NCBI GenBank assembly: GCA_027627225.1
Contig: JAPFQT010000037.1
Coordinates: 1,240,001 to 1,304,000, forward strand
Reading direction: 5' to 3'
Length of the DNA stretch: 64,000 nucleotides
From: Congeria kusceri
Taxonomy: Eukaryota; Mollusca; Bivalvia; Myida; Dreissenidae
The notes beneath the pieces are model-generated. The model ran no database searches. It was not told where the DNA came from and worked only from the letters and a program-made list of their open reading frames with translations. This document shows positions 23,219 to 35,595 of the stretch, in pieces. A program made the position numbers and the translations under genes. Every line of letters begins with the position of its first letter. Positions within the stretch are counted from its first letter, which is position 1.

Positions 23219-24664
23219 CAGCGTTTTTCCTCACCACTTTGGGAATGGTACCGGTACCGGTCAAATTGGGAAAATTAGCGTTATTTTCATCCAAATTAGG
23301 AATTTTATCACTTTCATTAAAAAATGTCATAAAAGATGTAAAAACAGTAGGTTACTTCCCCTAGCTGTTAACAGTAACCCAGATTTTTTTTTCAGGCCCC
23401 CCAGTCCCTACGTCGAAATTTTTTTTGCGACATGTGTCATATGACGTTATCTGGTGCGTTTAAGCTCTTAAAATTATGGCTAACACGTTTTCTTTTTTTT
23501 GTAAACGTTTAAACGAAATGAAATAGACGAAACATCACCATTTAAACGGTATACCTCTAGCCTTTTAAAAATAAAGTCTCATTGTAAGAATCATGATTAA
23601 AATACATGTATATTATACATGCTTTGTTCTTGCAAAAACGGCGGGATAATTTCCCCGTGCACATTGTGCCTGCGCGCGTCAAATGTTAAGACCTGTATTT
23701 AGAAAGCACATGGTCGGTACACGCACGCTTTCCATGCGTGGAACGTGACGTCGTGGTTGTCATTAGACATTTCGCGCTCTTTTGCAGAAGACACGGGTTT
23801 TACATGGCATACATGTACATAAACAAGACCGCTTGTGTTTACGAAACTACAACACTGAGCAGTAACAGTGGGTAGGCTTAGGTAGATTGATTTTTCGCAG
23901 TTTATTTTTTAAAGTTATGAATTTTTTAAATTAACAAGTGTGCATATTATAAAATACGAAAGCTTGTTTACTTTTTAGGTGGACAATACGCTTGACGCGC
24001 GTATAAGGTTACTTGTGTGTGGATACATGCCAACTGCGCTGATTGGTCATATATAACGTCATTCCAAAGCGAAGATAAGCTGAGCGTTTCTATTGGCTCA
24101 TTTCGATTTTACTGCAGTTGAAACTCCGCCTACATGGCGGTGCTTCAGGGTGATTGATTGCGGCTTAGAAATAACGGTTCATTGTTAAAATTTTCGGTGA
24201 ACTGACACTCGCTTTGATCATTCACTGACTTTATAGAGTGGGTGTACATGTTTCTCGAGTGAAAAACGGCCATTGTGACGTAAGAGATTAGCTTTCACAA
24301 CAGGAATTGTCGGTCTGCTGCAGTCAACACAGCTAATTAATTGATAAAGTACACGTGCCTCGGGCGATGTTTATAAGCGCAATACTAATATATGGCGCCC
24401 CGGATATGTTCAAGTTAAAATTAAACGCCCAGGCACCGGGGCGCTAAAACAGCCTGGGGAAGGCCGTGCAGCTGTGCGTGGAGGTTTACGCTTGTGTAAA
24501 ACTAAAGTAAAATACAGGAACATCGTCGACCTTTTCAGGGTCTTTTTGGATTTTTTTCTTACATTTGGGATTTTTTTAACTTCAAATTGGGAAAAATAGT
24601 CAGAAACTCCGATTGGGAATGGTACCGTTTTCCGGTACCAACTTTATATAGAGGAAAAACGCTG
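23219..24664. mobile_element. 1.45-kb DNA transposon with CAGCGTTTTTCCTC termini
   Basis: A perfect 14-bp terminal inverted repeat, CAGCGTTTTTCCTC, at 23219-23232 and inverted at 24651-24664, is followed on both sides by GGGAATGGTACC and CAAATTGGGAAAA in opposite orientation. Direct repeat CTTTAAC flanks it. The interior is richer in G+C and CpG than its surroundings and contains a cluster of promoter-like motifs (24039-24140). No transposase domain is recognised in the 78-codon frame at its left end, so it appears non-autonomous. Confidence 0.85.
24039..24140. promoter_or_regulatory. Promoter-like motif cluster inside the 1.45-kb element
   Basis: Within 100 bp: two inverted CCAAT boxes (CTGATTGGTC, CTATTGGCTC), a TATA-like CATATATAA, a TGACGT-type element (AACGTCA), and a 15-bp palindrome CCGCCTACATGGCGG holding ATGGCGG. 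Motif recognition only. There is no evidence of a transcript. Confidence 0.3.
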
Positions 24665-24814
24665 CTTTAACAACGTTTATTTACCGGTATGTTCCATAAA
24701 ACACTAAGAGATAGTTCCCAACATAAATAAACATGATTGTTACAGGCACCTGTGCCTCGTACTTGTAGCATTACTGAAGTCTGAAGAATACTCGGCATCG
24801 TTATTCTGGGATCT

Positions 24815-24990
24815 GGTCAAAACGTACCATGACCAAAACGTACATGGTCAAAACGTACCATGACCAAAACGTACATGGTCAAAACGTACCATGACCAAAA
24901 CGTACATGGTCAAAACGTACCATGACCAAAACGTACATGGTCAAAACGTACCATGACCAAAACGTACATGGTCAAAACGTACATGATCAA
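24815..24990. repeat. 31-bp minisatellite made of two near-identical halves
   Basis: GGTCAAAACGTACC plus ATGACCAAAACGTACAT recurs about six times almost without change. The two halves, ATGGTC and ATGACC, are mutually inverted hexamers. Confidence 0.9.
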
Positions 24991-25039
24991 AACGTACCAA
25001 ATTATGATCAAAACGTACCTACAATAAATCAAAACGTAC

Positions 25040-26220
25040 CTTTGACGGGCTTTAAAATTTGTTTATCACATCTTTTTTCATTATTTTAGATCTCAAAAAT
25101 GCATATTGAAAACATCAGCAGTTTGGTCAAAAGCAAGACTTCAGAGAAAAAAACAACAACATTTAAATAAGATTAAAGAAGATGTAAGAGCTAATCATAC
25201 ATTTCATTATTGTTAAAATTGATAAATGCTTTGAGCAGTAACTTTATTTTGGCTACTTTCAAATCGTATCAAACCACAAGGGAGAACTCTTATGATTAAC
25301 AAAAAATAATAATGAAATAACAAATAATAATATGCTGAAGTGTTGTACGGAATTTTTGTATTGCTTCAAGAGTGAAGTTAAAAGGTAACATATCATAGTT
25401 GCCCAAAATCCAAATATCATCAATTTCATCGACATTTGTAAGCGATAAAACAACACAATCTTTTCTATTATGCATTACACTATATATATTGATATATACT
25501 TCATTAATCTCATCCATGTTTATACAGCCAATATTAAAATATCAAAATAAAATTGTTACATGGTCATTCATACAAGAATTACCAGAGACTATATACATTA
25601 TTTAACACCATTTAAACTTCATTCATGCATTTAAATATTGGCTTATAAAAAGCAAATGTGTATATTTATTATAAAAAGCTGTGTGTTAAAAAAATGCTGC
25701 TTCATTATGCAAAAAAATGCATATATTTATGATACATCAAAAGACTTGCATAAACATGCATGGACCCATCATGTATGACTGAGAAGTAAACTCGGGGACA
25801 TTTTCTCAATTAGAGACCATATCTTCAATTGATTACTGCGTTAATTGGTACATATATGTATTTTGACACTTTGTGTTGACAATATACAATATACTGGTAG
25901 GTGTGATTTGGTCCAAATACAGTGGTAATTAGATTTAATCTATGGATTCTAGAGAGTAAGTTACAAATGAAGAAATGAATCCATGATACTGACAAATGTA
26001 CAAAAAGTATAAACAATGAAAAATAATTAAAATGAATGTAAAATGATGAAATATAATAGTGACCGCTATGAATAGCAGTACGTTGTGATTTAGCTGTAAC
26101 CCCCCACAATATACATGTATGATGGAAATGAATGACATTTCTAAAAAAGGTATTATTTGTAACTCCTCAAACCATCCATTGGCAGAACCAATTTTTTTTA
26201 AAAACAATGAAATAAAACAA
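25040..26220. other. Unrecognised interior of the 3.3-kb element
   Basis: AT-rich with overlapping minus frames of 65-109 codons. The frame at 25296-25517 reads VDEIDDIWILGNYDMLPF, which is protein-like, but no family is recognised and no splice signals support it. Confidence 0.3.
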
Positions 26221-26225
26221 GAGAT

Positions 26226-27795
26226 GTTTGTAAAACATGTATGCCCCCCCCAATTTCCAGACAAGTTGTGAATATGTGCAATTGTTGAGAAATTTTTTTA
26301 ATATGCAATCCCAAGCGATTTTTCAATAATAATTGGTATCCATGTATGAAGTTTCATTAAAATATCTCGATGTGTTCTCAAGTTATTGAACGTAAACCGT
26401 TTTTCGATTTTAAGTAATGGTGACCTTGACCCCACCCACCCCATATGGAATCCCAAAAGAGGTCTCAATATAAGGTAACTATGTATGAAGTTTCATTGAA
26501 ATATCACGATGGGTTCTCAAGTTATTGAGCTGAAACTGTTTTTCTATTTTTTGCAACAGTGACCTTGACTCCACCCACCCCATATGCAATCCCAAGCGAG
26601 GTCTCAATATAAAGTATATATGTATGAAGTTTCATTAAAATATCTTGATGCATTCTCAAGTTATTGTGCTGAAAGCGTGTCTTTCTATTTTTATTAATGT
26701 TGACCTTGACCATGACCCCACCCACCCCATATGCAATCATAAGCGAGGTCTCAATATAAGGTATCTATGTATGAAGTTTCATTAAAATATCTCGATGCGT
26801 TCTCAAGTTATTGAGCGTAAAACCGTTTTTCTATTTATAGTAATGGTGACCTTGACCTTGACCCCACACACCCCGTACGCAATCCCAAGCGAGGTCTCGA
26901 TGTAAGGTATTTATGTATAAAGTTTCATTAATATATCTCAATGCGTTCTCAAGTTATTGAGTGGAAACGGTTTTTCTATTTTTAGTAATGGTGACCTTGA
27001 CCCCACCCACCCCATATGCAATGCCAAGTGAGTACTCAATATAAGGTATCTATGTGTGAAGTTTCATTGAAATATCTCCATGCGTTCTCAAGTTATTGAG
27101 CGGAAACCGTTTTTCTATTTTTTTGGTAACGGTGACCTTGACCTTGACCCCACCCAACCTATATGCAATCCCAAGCGAGGTCTCGATGTAAGGTATCTAT
27201 GTATAAAGTTTCATTCAAATATCTCAATGCGTTCTCAAGTTATTGAGGGGAAACTTTTTCTCTATTTTTAGCAACGGTGACCTTGACCTTGACCTTTGAC
27301 CTGTTGACATCAAAATTTATAGGGTTCTTCTTTTTCTCTCATGTAACCAGCGTACCAACTTTCAGCGATCCTAGGTCAAAGCGTTCTCAAGATATCGTGC
27401 GGAAAAGAAATGGTATACCGTTTTTCTATTTTTAGTAACGGTGACCTTGACCTTGATCCCACCCAAACCATATTCAACCCCAAGCGAGGTCTTGATGTAA
27501 GATATCTATGTATAAAGTTACATTAAAATATCTCAATGCATTCCCAAGTTATTGATGGGGAAACCTTTTTCTATGTTTAACAACGGTGACCTTGACCGTT
27601 GACCTGTTGACCTCAAAATTTGTAGGGTTCTTCCTTTTCTCCCAAGTAACCAGTGTACCATCTTTCATGATTGTAGGTCAAAGCGTTCTCAAGATATCTT
27701 GCGGAAACGAAATGGTCTACGGACCTACCGACCGACCTAATGACCGATGGACGGACCGGTGCAAAGCAAGATATCCCCACTTCTTGGATAGGGGC
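26226..27795. mobile_element. Pearl-like element, ~134-bp unit, about 9-10 copies
   Basis: The 5' end is a hairpin (TGTTTGTAAAACATGTATG) then a C-run. Units repeat CTATGTATGAAGTTTCATT, ATGCGTTCTCAAGTTATTGA, GGTGACCTTGACCTTGACCC and CAATCCCAAGCGAGGTCTC. The 3' end has CCGACCGACC / GGACGGACC and the hairpin ATCCCCACTTC ... GGGGCAT (about 27772-27792). All frames are repeat by-products. Confidence 0.8.
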
Positions 27796-28487
27796 ATAAT
27801 TAACGAGAACAGTAAGAAAATCTTCATTAATTTTGTTTTATATATATATAAAAAGATCAGCAAAATGCGTTCCTATACAGTAATCAATTTTTACAAATTA
27901 AATACAGCGTACAGACATTTAACTTACGAAGTCAACAAACTAACCATTCAGATTAACAAAAAAATAATTATTTGCCCTTAAATACATTTTATTCTGTTTC
28001 ACCACATTGTACGTTTTGACTTCTATGTGTGCACGGTTTGACCATTTTTTGAAACATTTTGACCATAAAAATACTGAATGTTTTGGTCGCAGTACGTTTT
28101 GACCATAAATTGTTATTCTCGTGGTCTCTCTATTCCGCGGTAATTGTTTATCTTCGGATTTTCATGCTTAATTGTGAAGATCTGACATATTTTTGGTTTT
28201 CTTTAACGTACTATTGAAATATGCTAAGCTTACTATGAGTGGATCGTAATGATGTTCAGCAGTATTTTATTGTTAAAATCAATTGACATTATATTGAGAA
28301 TAAAACGGGCACAATATGTTGACAATCGCAAATATTTTTACAAGGGAGCTAACCTTGCAAGTCTTCAAATAGGTTACAAAAAACTATACAACACAAACAT
28401 AACTCATGTCGATATCTTGTCTGCATGGTTTTCTGAAGTAATTTAACGTCCCTTTTATGAGTTACTGCCTGTTTATTCATTGTGCTC

Positions 28488-28890
28488 TCCGGCTATGGAT
28501 GAACTCCCCCCCGTAACAATTGATCTCTCTTTTGATGTATGCCTTGTTCTAATTCTTCACAACTGGTATGATTTATTTCCCCTGTAATTATTGCCTTCAC
28601 CTGTTATGATTGATTTTACCTGTTATGATTGATTTCCCCCGTTATGACTGACTTCTTTTGTATGAATGATATCAGCTGTTATGATTGATCTCAGATTTTA
28701 TTACTGATCTCCAATGTTATGATTGGTTTCATCTGTTGTGACTGACCTCCCCTATATTGACTGGTATCCCTTGTTATAATTTATGTTCCCTTCTATAATT
28801 TTGATCAACCATATTATAATTGATCACCCTTGTTACCTCTGATTTCTATTGTTATGATTGATATTCCTTGTTAATATTGATAACTCCTAT
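28488..28890. repeat. TGTTATGATTGATCTCCCC minisatellite, copy II
   Basis: Shorter and more diverged counterpart of 11996-12745. Confidence 0.75.
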
Positions 28891-29639
28891 TCCAGCAATC
28901 CCACCCCTGGTACAGCAGTATGGTCGTATATCTCCTTTATAAGATCGGTCGTGTTTTTCTACTCGTGAAGCTTAACGCTTGATCTTATATAATCATTGCA
29001 GAAACATACAAACATGTGATACAGTTTGAATATTCAGACATGTACAGTATATTATCTAAATCCATTGATCTCCCCCTTTTATGAACTATCTCATTTGTTA
29101 TAATGCATTGTTGCAATATATAATGTGTTATGTATTTGTTAACCTCTTTCAGGTTCTTTTGCAATGTAAGTGTTTCATGTAACTGTAATCATCTTCATTA
29201 AAGTACACAACTAATGAACAAAATGATTATCCAGTGTAGATTCTCTGTTATTCTTTGCAAAATGCTGTGAATGACATATTAAAAAGGCTTGAAAGACAGA
29301 CATTCCGTAGAGTTACTAAAATACGATTTTGCTTCGAAGTTAGTCAGGCAATGGAAAAGGACAATAGTGTGACGCCCGCTGTTACTGTTGATGTTCAAGA
29401 AGACGAATTATGATATTATTTCATCAAAGCAGAGACTGAACCCCAAAAAGTGTCCTGTGTTTTGTTGTACAAATATTAAAACACAACCAACTACACGTTA
29501 TTTCAGATGTAAAAATAACTCAAACTTGTTTATGAAAAAGCTTAGTTAGTTCTAAATAACAGTTTATTCAGAATAAACTCACATTTCAAATGTTCGTGTC
29601 TAATCTACATAAAAAACTTAATAAGTTGTTGGCTTAGTT

Positions 29640-29757
29640 CACTGACTATAAACATTGGCTCCACCTCTGTTTGGAGGTGAATGGAAAATGGACTTTGCAT
29701 TGGCTCATTTTCCATTCACTTCCAAAAAGAGGTGGAGCCAGTGTTAATAGACCATGC
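29640..29757. mobile_element. 118-bp hairpin element with 40-bp arms
   Basis: Left arm 29651-29690 (starting AACATTGGCTCCACCTCT) and right arm 29706-29745 are inverted repeats with about 37 of 40 positions paired and a 15-nt loop. Copy I reads GGCTTAGTTGGTC across the site. Here AGTT stands on both sides (29636-29639 and 29758-29761), consistent with a 4-bp target duplication. A transcript would form a pre-miRNA-like stem, but the empty site shows it is an insertion. Confidence 0.8.
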
Positions 29758-30109
29758 AGTTGGTCTGCAAGTTTTCATCACGCTAATACTTTCTGTCAAC
29801 TAAGTTTGTTAATGTTCATAGGATGACCATAACTACCAAGTTATTTCCTTTAGATGCAACTTAAAGTAAACATCGATTTTCTCGTGCTTCGCCAATATGC
29901 GTGGAAACTATCTCTCCTTAAACATTTGTCAACTGTCAAGAAGTACAATTATGCATGAAGAAACTGCCAAAAATAGTAATAATAATAATAATAGTAATAA
30001 TAATGCGTCAAGTTGTAAACAGACAAACAGATAAACAAACTGTAAGCACTCTGAGAGCTCAGACCTCCACCAGTTAAGCTACAAAACAATTAACATTTTC
30101 CAGAGATGT

Positions 30110-30714
30110 AGCATGTTACTCCCCTTGCAAGCATATCTGCTATGAACAAAGAACCTTTCAACAATTCCTTGAATATGACAGTGATCCAGATTACAACCAA
30201 AATACAACCGTTCGCTAATTTGCCAATTTCCAGCCTTTCCAGAAATGTTCGTGAAATTCCTTTCATAACTTTAAAAATAAAGTCGCTTACAGACGATGGA
30301 TAATAAAAAAACGGTACAAAAACATAACGTATTTGGCGGATGCATCATATAACAAGCAACAAAAAGAAAAGCCTATGAGCATATGTTACAAACACATTTC
30401 CTCCTTGATGAAGGTAACAAAACATGTTGAGCGGTCACTGTCTATGACAAATACAGGAACTAGAAATTATAATTAATACATGCAAAAGATATAGAGATAA
30501 CATTCCAACATTCTACTAAATTACTGTCATATTACTGACAGTGTCATCTCTATAAGTCTGTATACCTAAAATATTAATCAATAAGAAATTCCACAGTTTT
30601 CAGATAAAGTTACTTGGTCAAAATATTTATGAATAGGGGGCCCAGGACAAATTTGCGATGTTAGTTCTTTCTTAAGTAGACCTACATGTATTAAAATATT
30701 CTCATTATCAAATA
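30110..30714. other. No feature recognised
   Basis: AT-rich sequence after the end of copy II. No exon or repeat can be supported. Confidence 0.5.
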
Positions 30715-32295
30715 CTATTTTTGCCCCACATCGGGGGTATATTGGGTTTGCTAATGTCGGTCCGTCGGTCAGTCAGTTGGTAGACCGCTTTTGTTTCTGC
30801 TCTTGAAGTCCAACAGTTTTCATCGCTAAACTTGATGAAAATGTTTGAGACCATATCTTAGCCAAGGTTGATGATCCACCAATTTGTCCCAGGAAATGCA
30901 GAGTTATGGCCCTTGATTTATGTAATATGTAATATTGGCCTTTTTTTTACAGTTTCCACTCTCCGTGTCCAACAGTTTTCATTGAAACCTGATGTTTGTA
31001 AAAATGTTTAAACTTAGAGGGAGCATACCTGTTTTACAAACAGCTTTTGTTTTCTCTACCATCAACATTCCAATGTTATGTCAGCAATTAATGTATTGCA
31101 AATAATTATTTTGATTAAATTACTGTACAGACAAATATGTGAGGGGATTCTTTCAGCACAATTTTGCGCCAACAAGCACATACTTTGAATATAGGCTGCA
31201 GTAGTAGCAGTTGAAGTAGATTAGTAGTAGAAATCGTGGCATGTGCAACTTTATTGGGTAAGCTTTTTAATGAATTAGCAATCAAACACCGCAATACTTT
31301 AAATCGTATACATTTTTCAGGCGTAGCTGTCTAACCCAACTTTTCACCTTTCTCAATATCCAGTAAATTGTTGTAAAAATTTCCCCCAGTAGTCCCAAAT
31401 AAATAAATCCTAATATTGCATCGGCTAATTTGAAAATATTTACACTACTCTGGTCAAAAAAGAAGTGAATCAACATGTCTTGTTTGCAATGATGTAAATC
31501 AATGCAACTTTTGAGTGCCCCTTCTTTATTCATACACTATAAATAGAAAGCAGAGCTGTTTATAAAACAGATATGCCCCCTCTAGGTTAAAATAGCTTAA
31601 CAGGCTAATTTTGGATAATCAAGGGCCCTAACTCCACAGTTACTGGGACGATTTAGTTGATTATAAAACTTAACGGAGATAATATGCCCACAAAGATTTT
31701 CGCCAAATTCATTGAAGATCGGCTAGGAACTATTGGACTTAGAGAACACAAACTGCTAAAACAGCCCATTTTAGATAATTCAAGGGCCATAACTCCACAA
31801 TTACTGGGGCCATTTGGCTGATTATTATGACTGGCAAATATATTATGCCCACAAACATGTTCATGAAGTTTGATGAAGAATGGATGAAATCTGTTGGACT
31901 AAAGAGAGCGGAAACCGCAAAAAAAGACCAATTTAAGATAATTCAAGGGCAATAGCTCCACAATACCTGGAGCGGTTTGACTGATTATCAAACTTGACAT
32001 AGATATTATTATAACAAACATTTTCATGAAGTTTGGTGAAGATTGGATGAAAAACTATTGGACTTAGAGAGTGGAAACAGCTAAACAGGCTAATTTTACA
32101 TCATTCAAGGGCAATAACTCTGCACTTCCTAAGGTGATTTATATCATTATAACAAACATTTTCATGAAGTTTGGTGAAGATCAGATGAAAAATGTTGAAC
32201 TTAGGGACCGGAAACAAAAGTGGTCTACTGACAACAGACATTAGCAAGCCATTTTACACCCCCCCCCCCCCTATCTTTGATGGGGGCAAATTAAA
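30715..32295. mobile_element. Two pearl-like ends in inverted arrangement
   Basis: Left side (30722-31010): GGGGGTAT, GGTTTGCTAATGTC, GGTAGACCGCTTTTGTTTC, ACAGTTTTCAT. The right side has the same blocks inverted (CATTTTCATGAAG, GGAAACAAAAGTGGTCTAC, GACATTAGCAAGCC, then a C-run at 32262-32274). Between them, 31545-31590 has the 5' hairpin end GCTGTTTATAAAACAGATATGCCCC and three to four ~170-bp units (CAAGGGCCATAACTCCACAA, TTCATGAAGTTTGGTGAAGA). An 83-codon minus frame at 31282-31533 is unassigned. Confidence 0.65.
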
Positions 32296-32299
32296 ATAT

Positions 32300-33270
32300 T
32301 TGAGTACTCTAAATTATGTTACCCCATTGGAATGAAAATAATTGGGTATTAGACAAAGTTTATCTCCAATTTAGTAAAACAACCACTATGTACGCAAAGG
32401 GTTTGAGTTTTTCTTTACTAATACACATGAACATAAAAAGTTCTCTTTTCACAACGCTAAATGTGCATACTGTTCTCAACACATAAGTAACTAAACTTAG
32501 GATAATTTTGTTTGGTAAATAATGCTAACAGGTGAAGTCTGATTACTAGATACACAATATAAAACATTGCCACAACACATTTACTTCGATAAATTGTATT
32601 ATTCTTGACAAATGTGTGGCCTAAGTGATGTTGGAAACAATCCATTATGCGATTACCCTGGGGTGTCCCAAATTTAATGTAACCTCAATTTGATATTACT
32701 TAGGAGATCTCATGCCAATGCGAAAATAAATATTACTGATATTTCCACAGGTGCTTAGTGTGTGGCTATGAAAACAATTTGTGAACATATCATTTAATCG
32801 ACAAATAATCAAGAAATGATATATACATTTAACAAGAAATCCAACTCTTACACCTGTCAGTCAATCACTTTACGCACCGAGTTTGCAGTTTTTTGCGTAT
32901 TGGGTATTTTTATAAAGTTTTGTTACTCATCAAATATAAAATAACTTGCGTAAATGGGGTTTCAGAATTGCGTATTTACCCAAATTCCGATGGGGGGCAT
33001 AATAAAAATATTATGATATATTAGAAGGAGTATAGTATAAATTAATATATAAGCATAGTGTACCGTTTAAATCTAGTCAGTCATGAGATGGTAAGTGAAC
33101 TATAAGTAACAAAAAAAACAACACAAAACCAAGTGACGCACATGTCCAATAGCATCAGTATTCCTTATTTTCAAAAATAACATAGACGCCGATTTATTTT
33201 TTAAAAGATATTTCTTGTTAATATTGTCAGTATTTCAGCGAAATACTGTAGATATGCTCCTTCAATAAAT
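32300..33270. other. No gene recognised
   Basis: AT-rich intergenic or intronic sequence, with scattered short frames only. Confidence 0.45.
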
Positions 33271-33280
33271 AGAGGATATT

Positions 33281-33425
33281 TGTTTGTTTTTGGTGTGATG
33301 ACGCGTGAAATCATCACCGGAAAGGGAGACAATTTATATTTTCACGAAAGCTTGCTCGACTGAAAATATGTAAATTGTCTCTGTTTCCGGTGATGATATA
33401 ACGCGTTATCACACTAAAAACAAAC
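33281..33425. mobile_element. Foldback element with ~63-bp arms
   Basis: TTTGTTTTTGGTGTGATGAC and following sequence through ATCATCACCGGAAA and GACAATTTATATTTTCA is inverted at 33361-33425 with about five mismatches. The short loop contains AAGCTTGCTCGA. Long arms and a minimal loop mark a foldback MITE. Confidence 0.8.
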
Positions 33426-33759
33426 ACGTTTTTTCTTTTTATTTTATGCTTTACTAACCGTTGTTTTACATTTTATTGAAAAATATTGCCAGAATCATAT
33501 CGTCATGACGTCAAAATAATGACATAATTTCACAGTTTTGAGCCCAGCATAAATGACGGTCCATTTTATTTACTGTATTTAATCGGGACCCAAAAAAGTT
33601 GTCCCTCACTGTGAGTGATATAGGGATATATCTCACTGATATTTTTCTATATTTCACTACTTAGCATTAAATAATACATTATATTAACTTAGATTACATC
33701 GTTTTGTCATAAGATATTATTGAACCACCATATTTTATCACTTTTGAAAACCTCTAACA

Positions 33760-35230
33760 GCATCTAGATGTAGCGAATCAACTGATGCAGTTACCATACT
33801 TATTATGAAGGCTAACATCTGATCACTCAACAGCTATCTTAATGACGTTAAACAGGAAGTTACAATTTTCATCAAATCAACAGCCTTTTGGTACTAGAAA
33901 TTACAAGTTGCTACCTACAGACCACATCACTTTCTAGAAATCGGTCATGCAACATTCCTAATCTGGAACATTGTCTTAATTGTACTTCAAGGCGAATACA
34001 TACAGCATTATCTTTGCTTGTCAACATGTTACAAACACACACACACAGGACCATGACCAGAGTTTATCGATGCACAAATGCTGTATGGTTCAGGTTCACA
34101 ATGCTTGTTGTGACATTTTATGCGAGCATTGACATGTTTAGCATGTAACAGATTTTTCAAAGGCAAGCTCTTATGTTGTGTAGCAAAACTGAAGTCTCTT
34201 ACTATGAAGCAGATCGCAATGAAGCTTTTACTTACACCAGATAGTGTCATAGCAGTCAATGTTATCATGGGTGTCCCTTGTAGTGATTCATGTTATTTTC
34301 ACTTCATGTTCTTAATGTGTTTTGTTTAAATCAGGCATAAAACAGAAAGGTTTCGTGAACTTGGTGGAAAGGAACAGATCATTATTGATTATTTATGAAA
34401 CAATAACATCAATTAAATGGGTCATACAAACGTTACTTTTGGATGATGATCCTGTTTAAAACTATTTATTAGCTTTTTCAAGTTCTCATGCAATGTTTTA
34501 TAGTTTTGTAAGCAATTATATTCACAATTCACAGATCCATTTAGAAAAAAAAATGCTGAATTCATTGTGGCGCACATATGTGTGTGAGTCAGAGTGAATG
34601 CATGAAAGCATTTGTTTTATGTCACTTTGGCATTTTAATCTTTCTCAATATTTAATCAGCTGCATAAGTTAAGTCTCAGATTTTTGGTAAGCAAAACTTG
34701 CAGTTGTACAATAGAATGAAGTCCCATGGCCTGAAGACAACTAAACAGTGTTTAAATACAAAGCTAAACATCCAAATCAATCATAGTTGGAGAAATATCA
34801 TTACTATTGCATGATAAGCTTACTCTGTGTTGATGTCCAGCAGTTTGTATTGTTAAAATCAATCAACATACTTTCAGATGAAAATTTGCACAATACATTG
34901 ACAGTGGCAAACTTGTTAACAAGGGAGCTAACCTTGTAAGTTCTGGTATAGGTTACACAATACTATACAACACAAACAACTCGTGCCAATATATTTTTTG
35001 TCTGCACAGTTTTTGATGCAATTGATCATCCCTGTTATGTGTTATCACCTGTTTAATCATTGAGGCCCCTTTTTCTAATTGAACTCTCCTGTAACGATCG
35101 ATCTGCCCTGTTTTGATGTATGCCCTGTTAGGACTGATCGTTCACATTACATGTGGTGATTGATCTCATCTTGCTGGTATATCTCCCCTGTAATGATTGA
35201 TTTCACTTAAAGTCAGTCGGAACCAATATG
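33760..35230. repeat. Segmental duplication, partial copy III
   Basis: Matches copy I in order: 33780-34060 with 7500-7810, 34140-34200 with 8340-8400, 34250-34530 with 9700-9850, 34555-34735 with 11040-11235, 34750-34990 with 11700-11940, 35028-35205 with the 20-bp array. It lacks copy I's 8.4-9.7 kb and 9.9-11.0 kb insertions. Confidence 0.75.
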
Positions 35231-35595
35231 ACTGTTTAAGTGTGCGTTTTCTTGCATTAGAAGGTCGTTCGACTTGTATGGTTAAGAAATACTGCATTCC
35301 ATCATGTAGTTTAAAGACTGCTATAATATGAAATGATTCCTGAAAAGACAGAATCAATCAAGGGAATACACTATACTGTGCATAATTCTCCATTTGCTTC
35401 AGACAGACATGTGTTAGATATTTTGATGTACTATCACTTTAGTTGGAAATTGAGGATGTGGATCAGGTTTGAAGGTTAAAAAAACAGATATGTTCAGTGA
35501 AATTACCACAAGACTATAGGTGACTGGGTCTGTGATTTTGAGTAGCAGTAGGAGAATGCAAGTCGCTATGACTTAAGATGGTGTTTGCGATTTAA

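Larger units (their letters stand above)
24797..28125. mobile_element. Putative 3.3-kb foldback element with TGGTCAAAACGTAC ends
   Basis: The left end is an array of ATGGTCAAAACGTACC and ATGACCAAAACGTAC halves. The right end (about 28000-28110) holds at least four inverted relatives (GTACGTTTTGACC, CATTTTGACCATAA). Such terminal sub-repeats in opposite orientation are typical of foldback-like elements. The interval contains a pearl-like array (26226-27795) and an unrecognised AT-rich part. The exact outer limits are uncertain. Confidence 0.5.
18300..30105. repeat. Segmental duplication, copy II
   Basis: Collinear with 2128-13870. Compared with copy I it has gained a TTAA element (18886-19328), a pearl-like element (19933-20662), a 42-bp array (20937-21140), two large elements between 23.2 and 28.1 kb, and a hairpin element (29640-29757). 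It lacks copy I's MITEs and satellite expansion. The EGF exon is degraded here. Confidence 0.85.
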
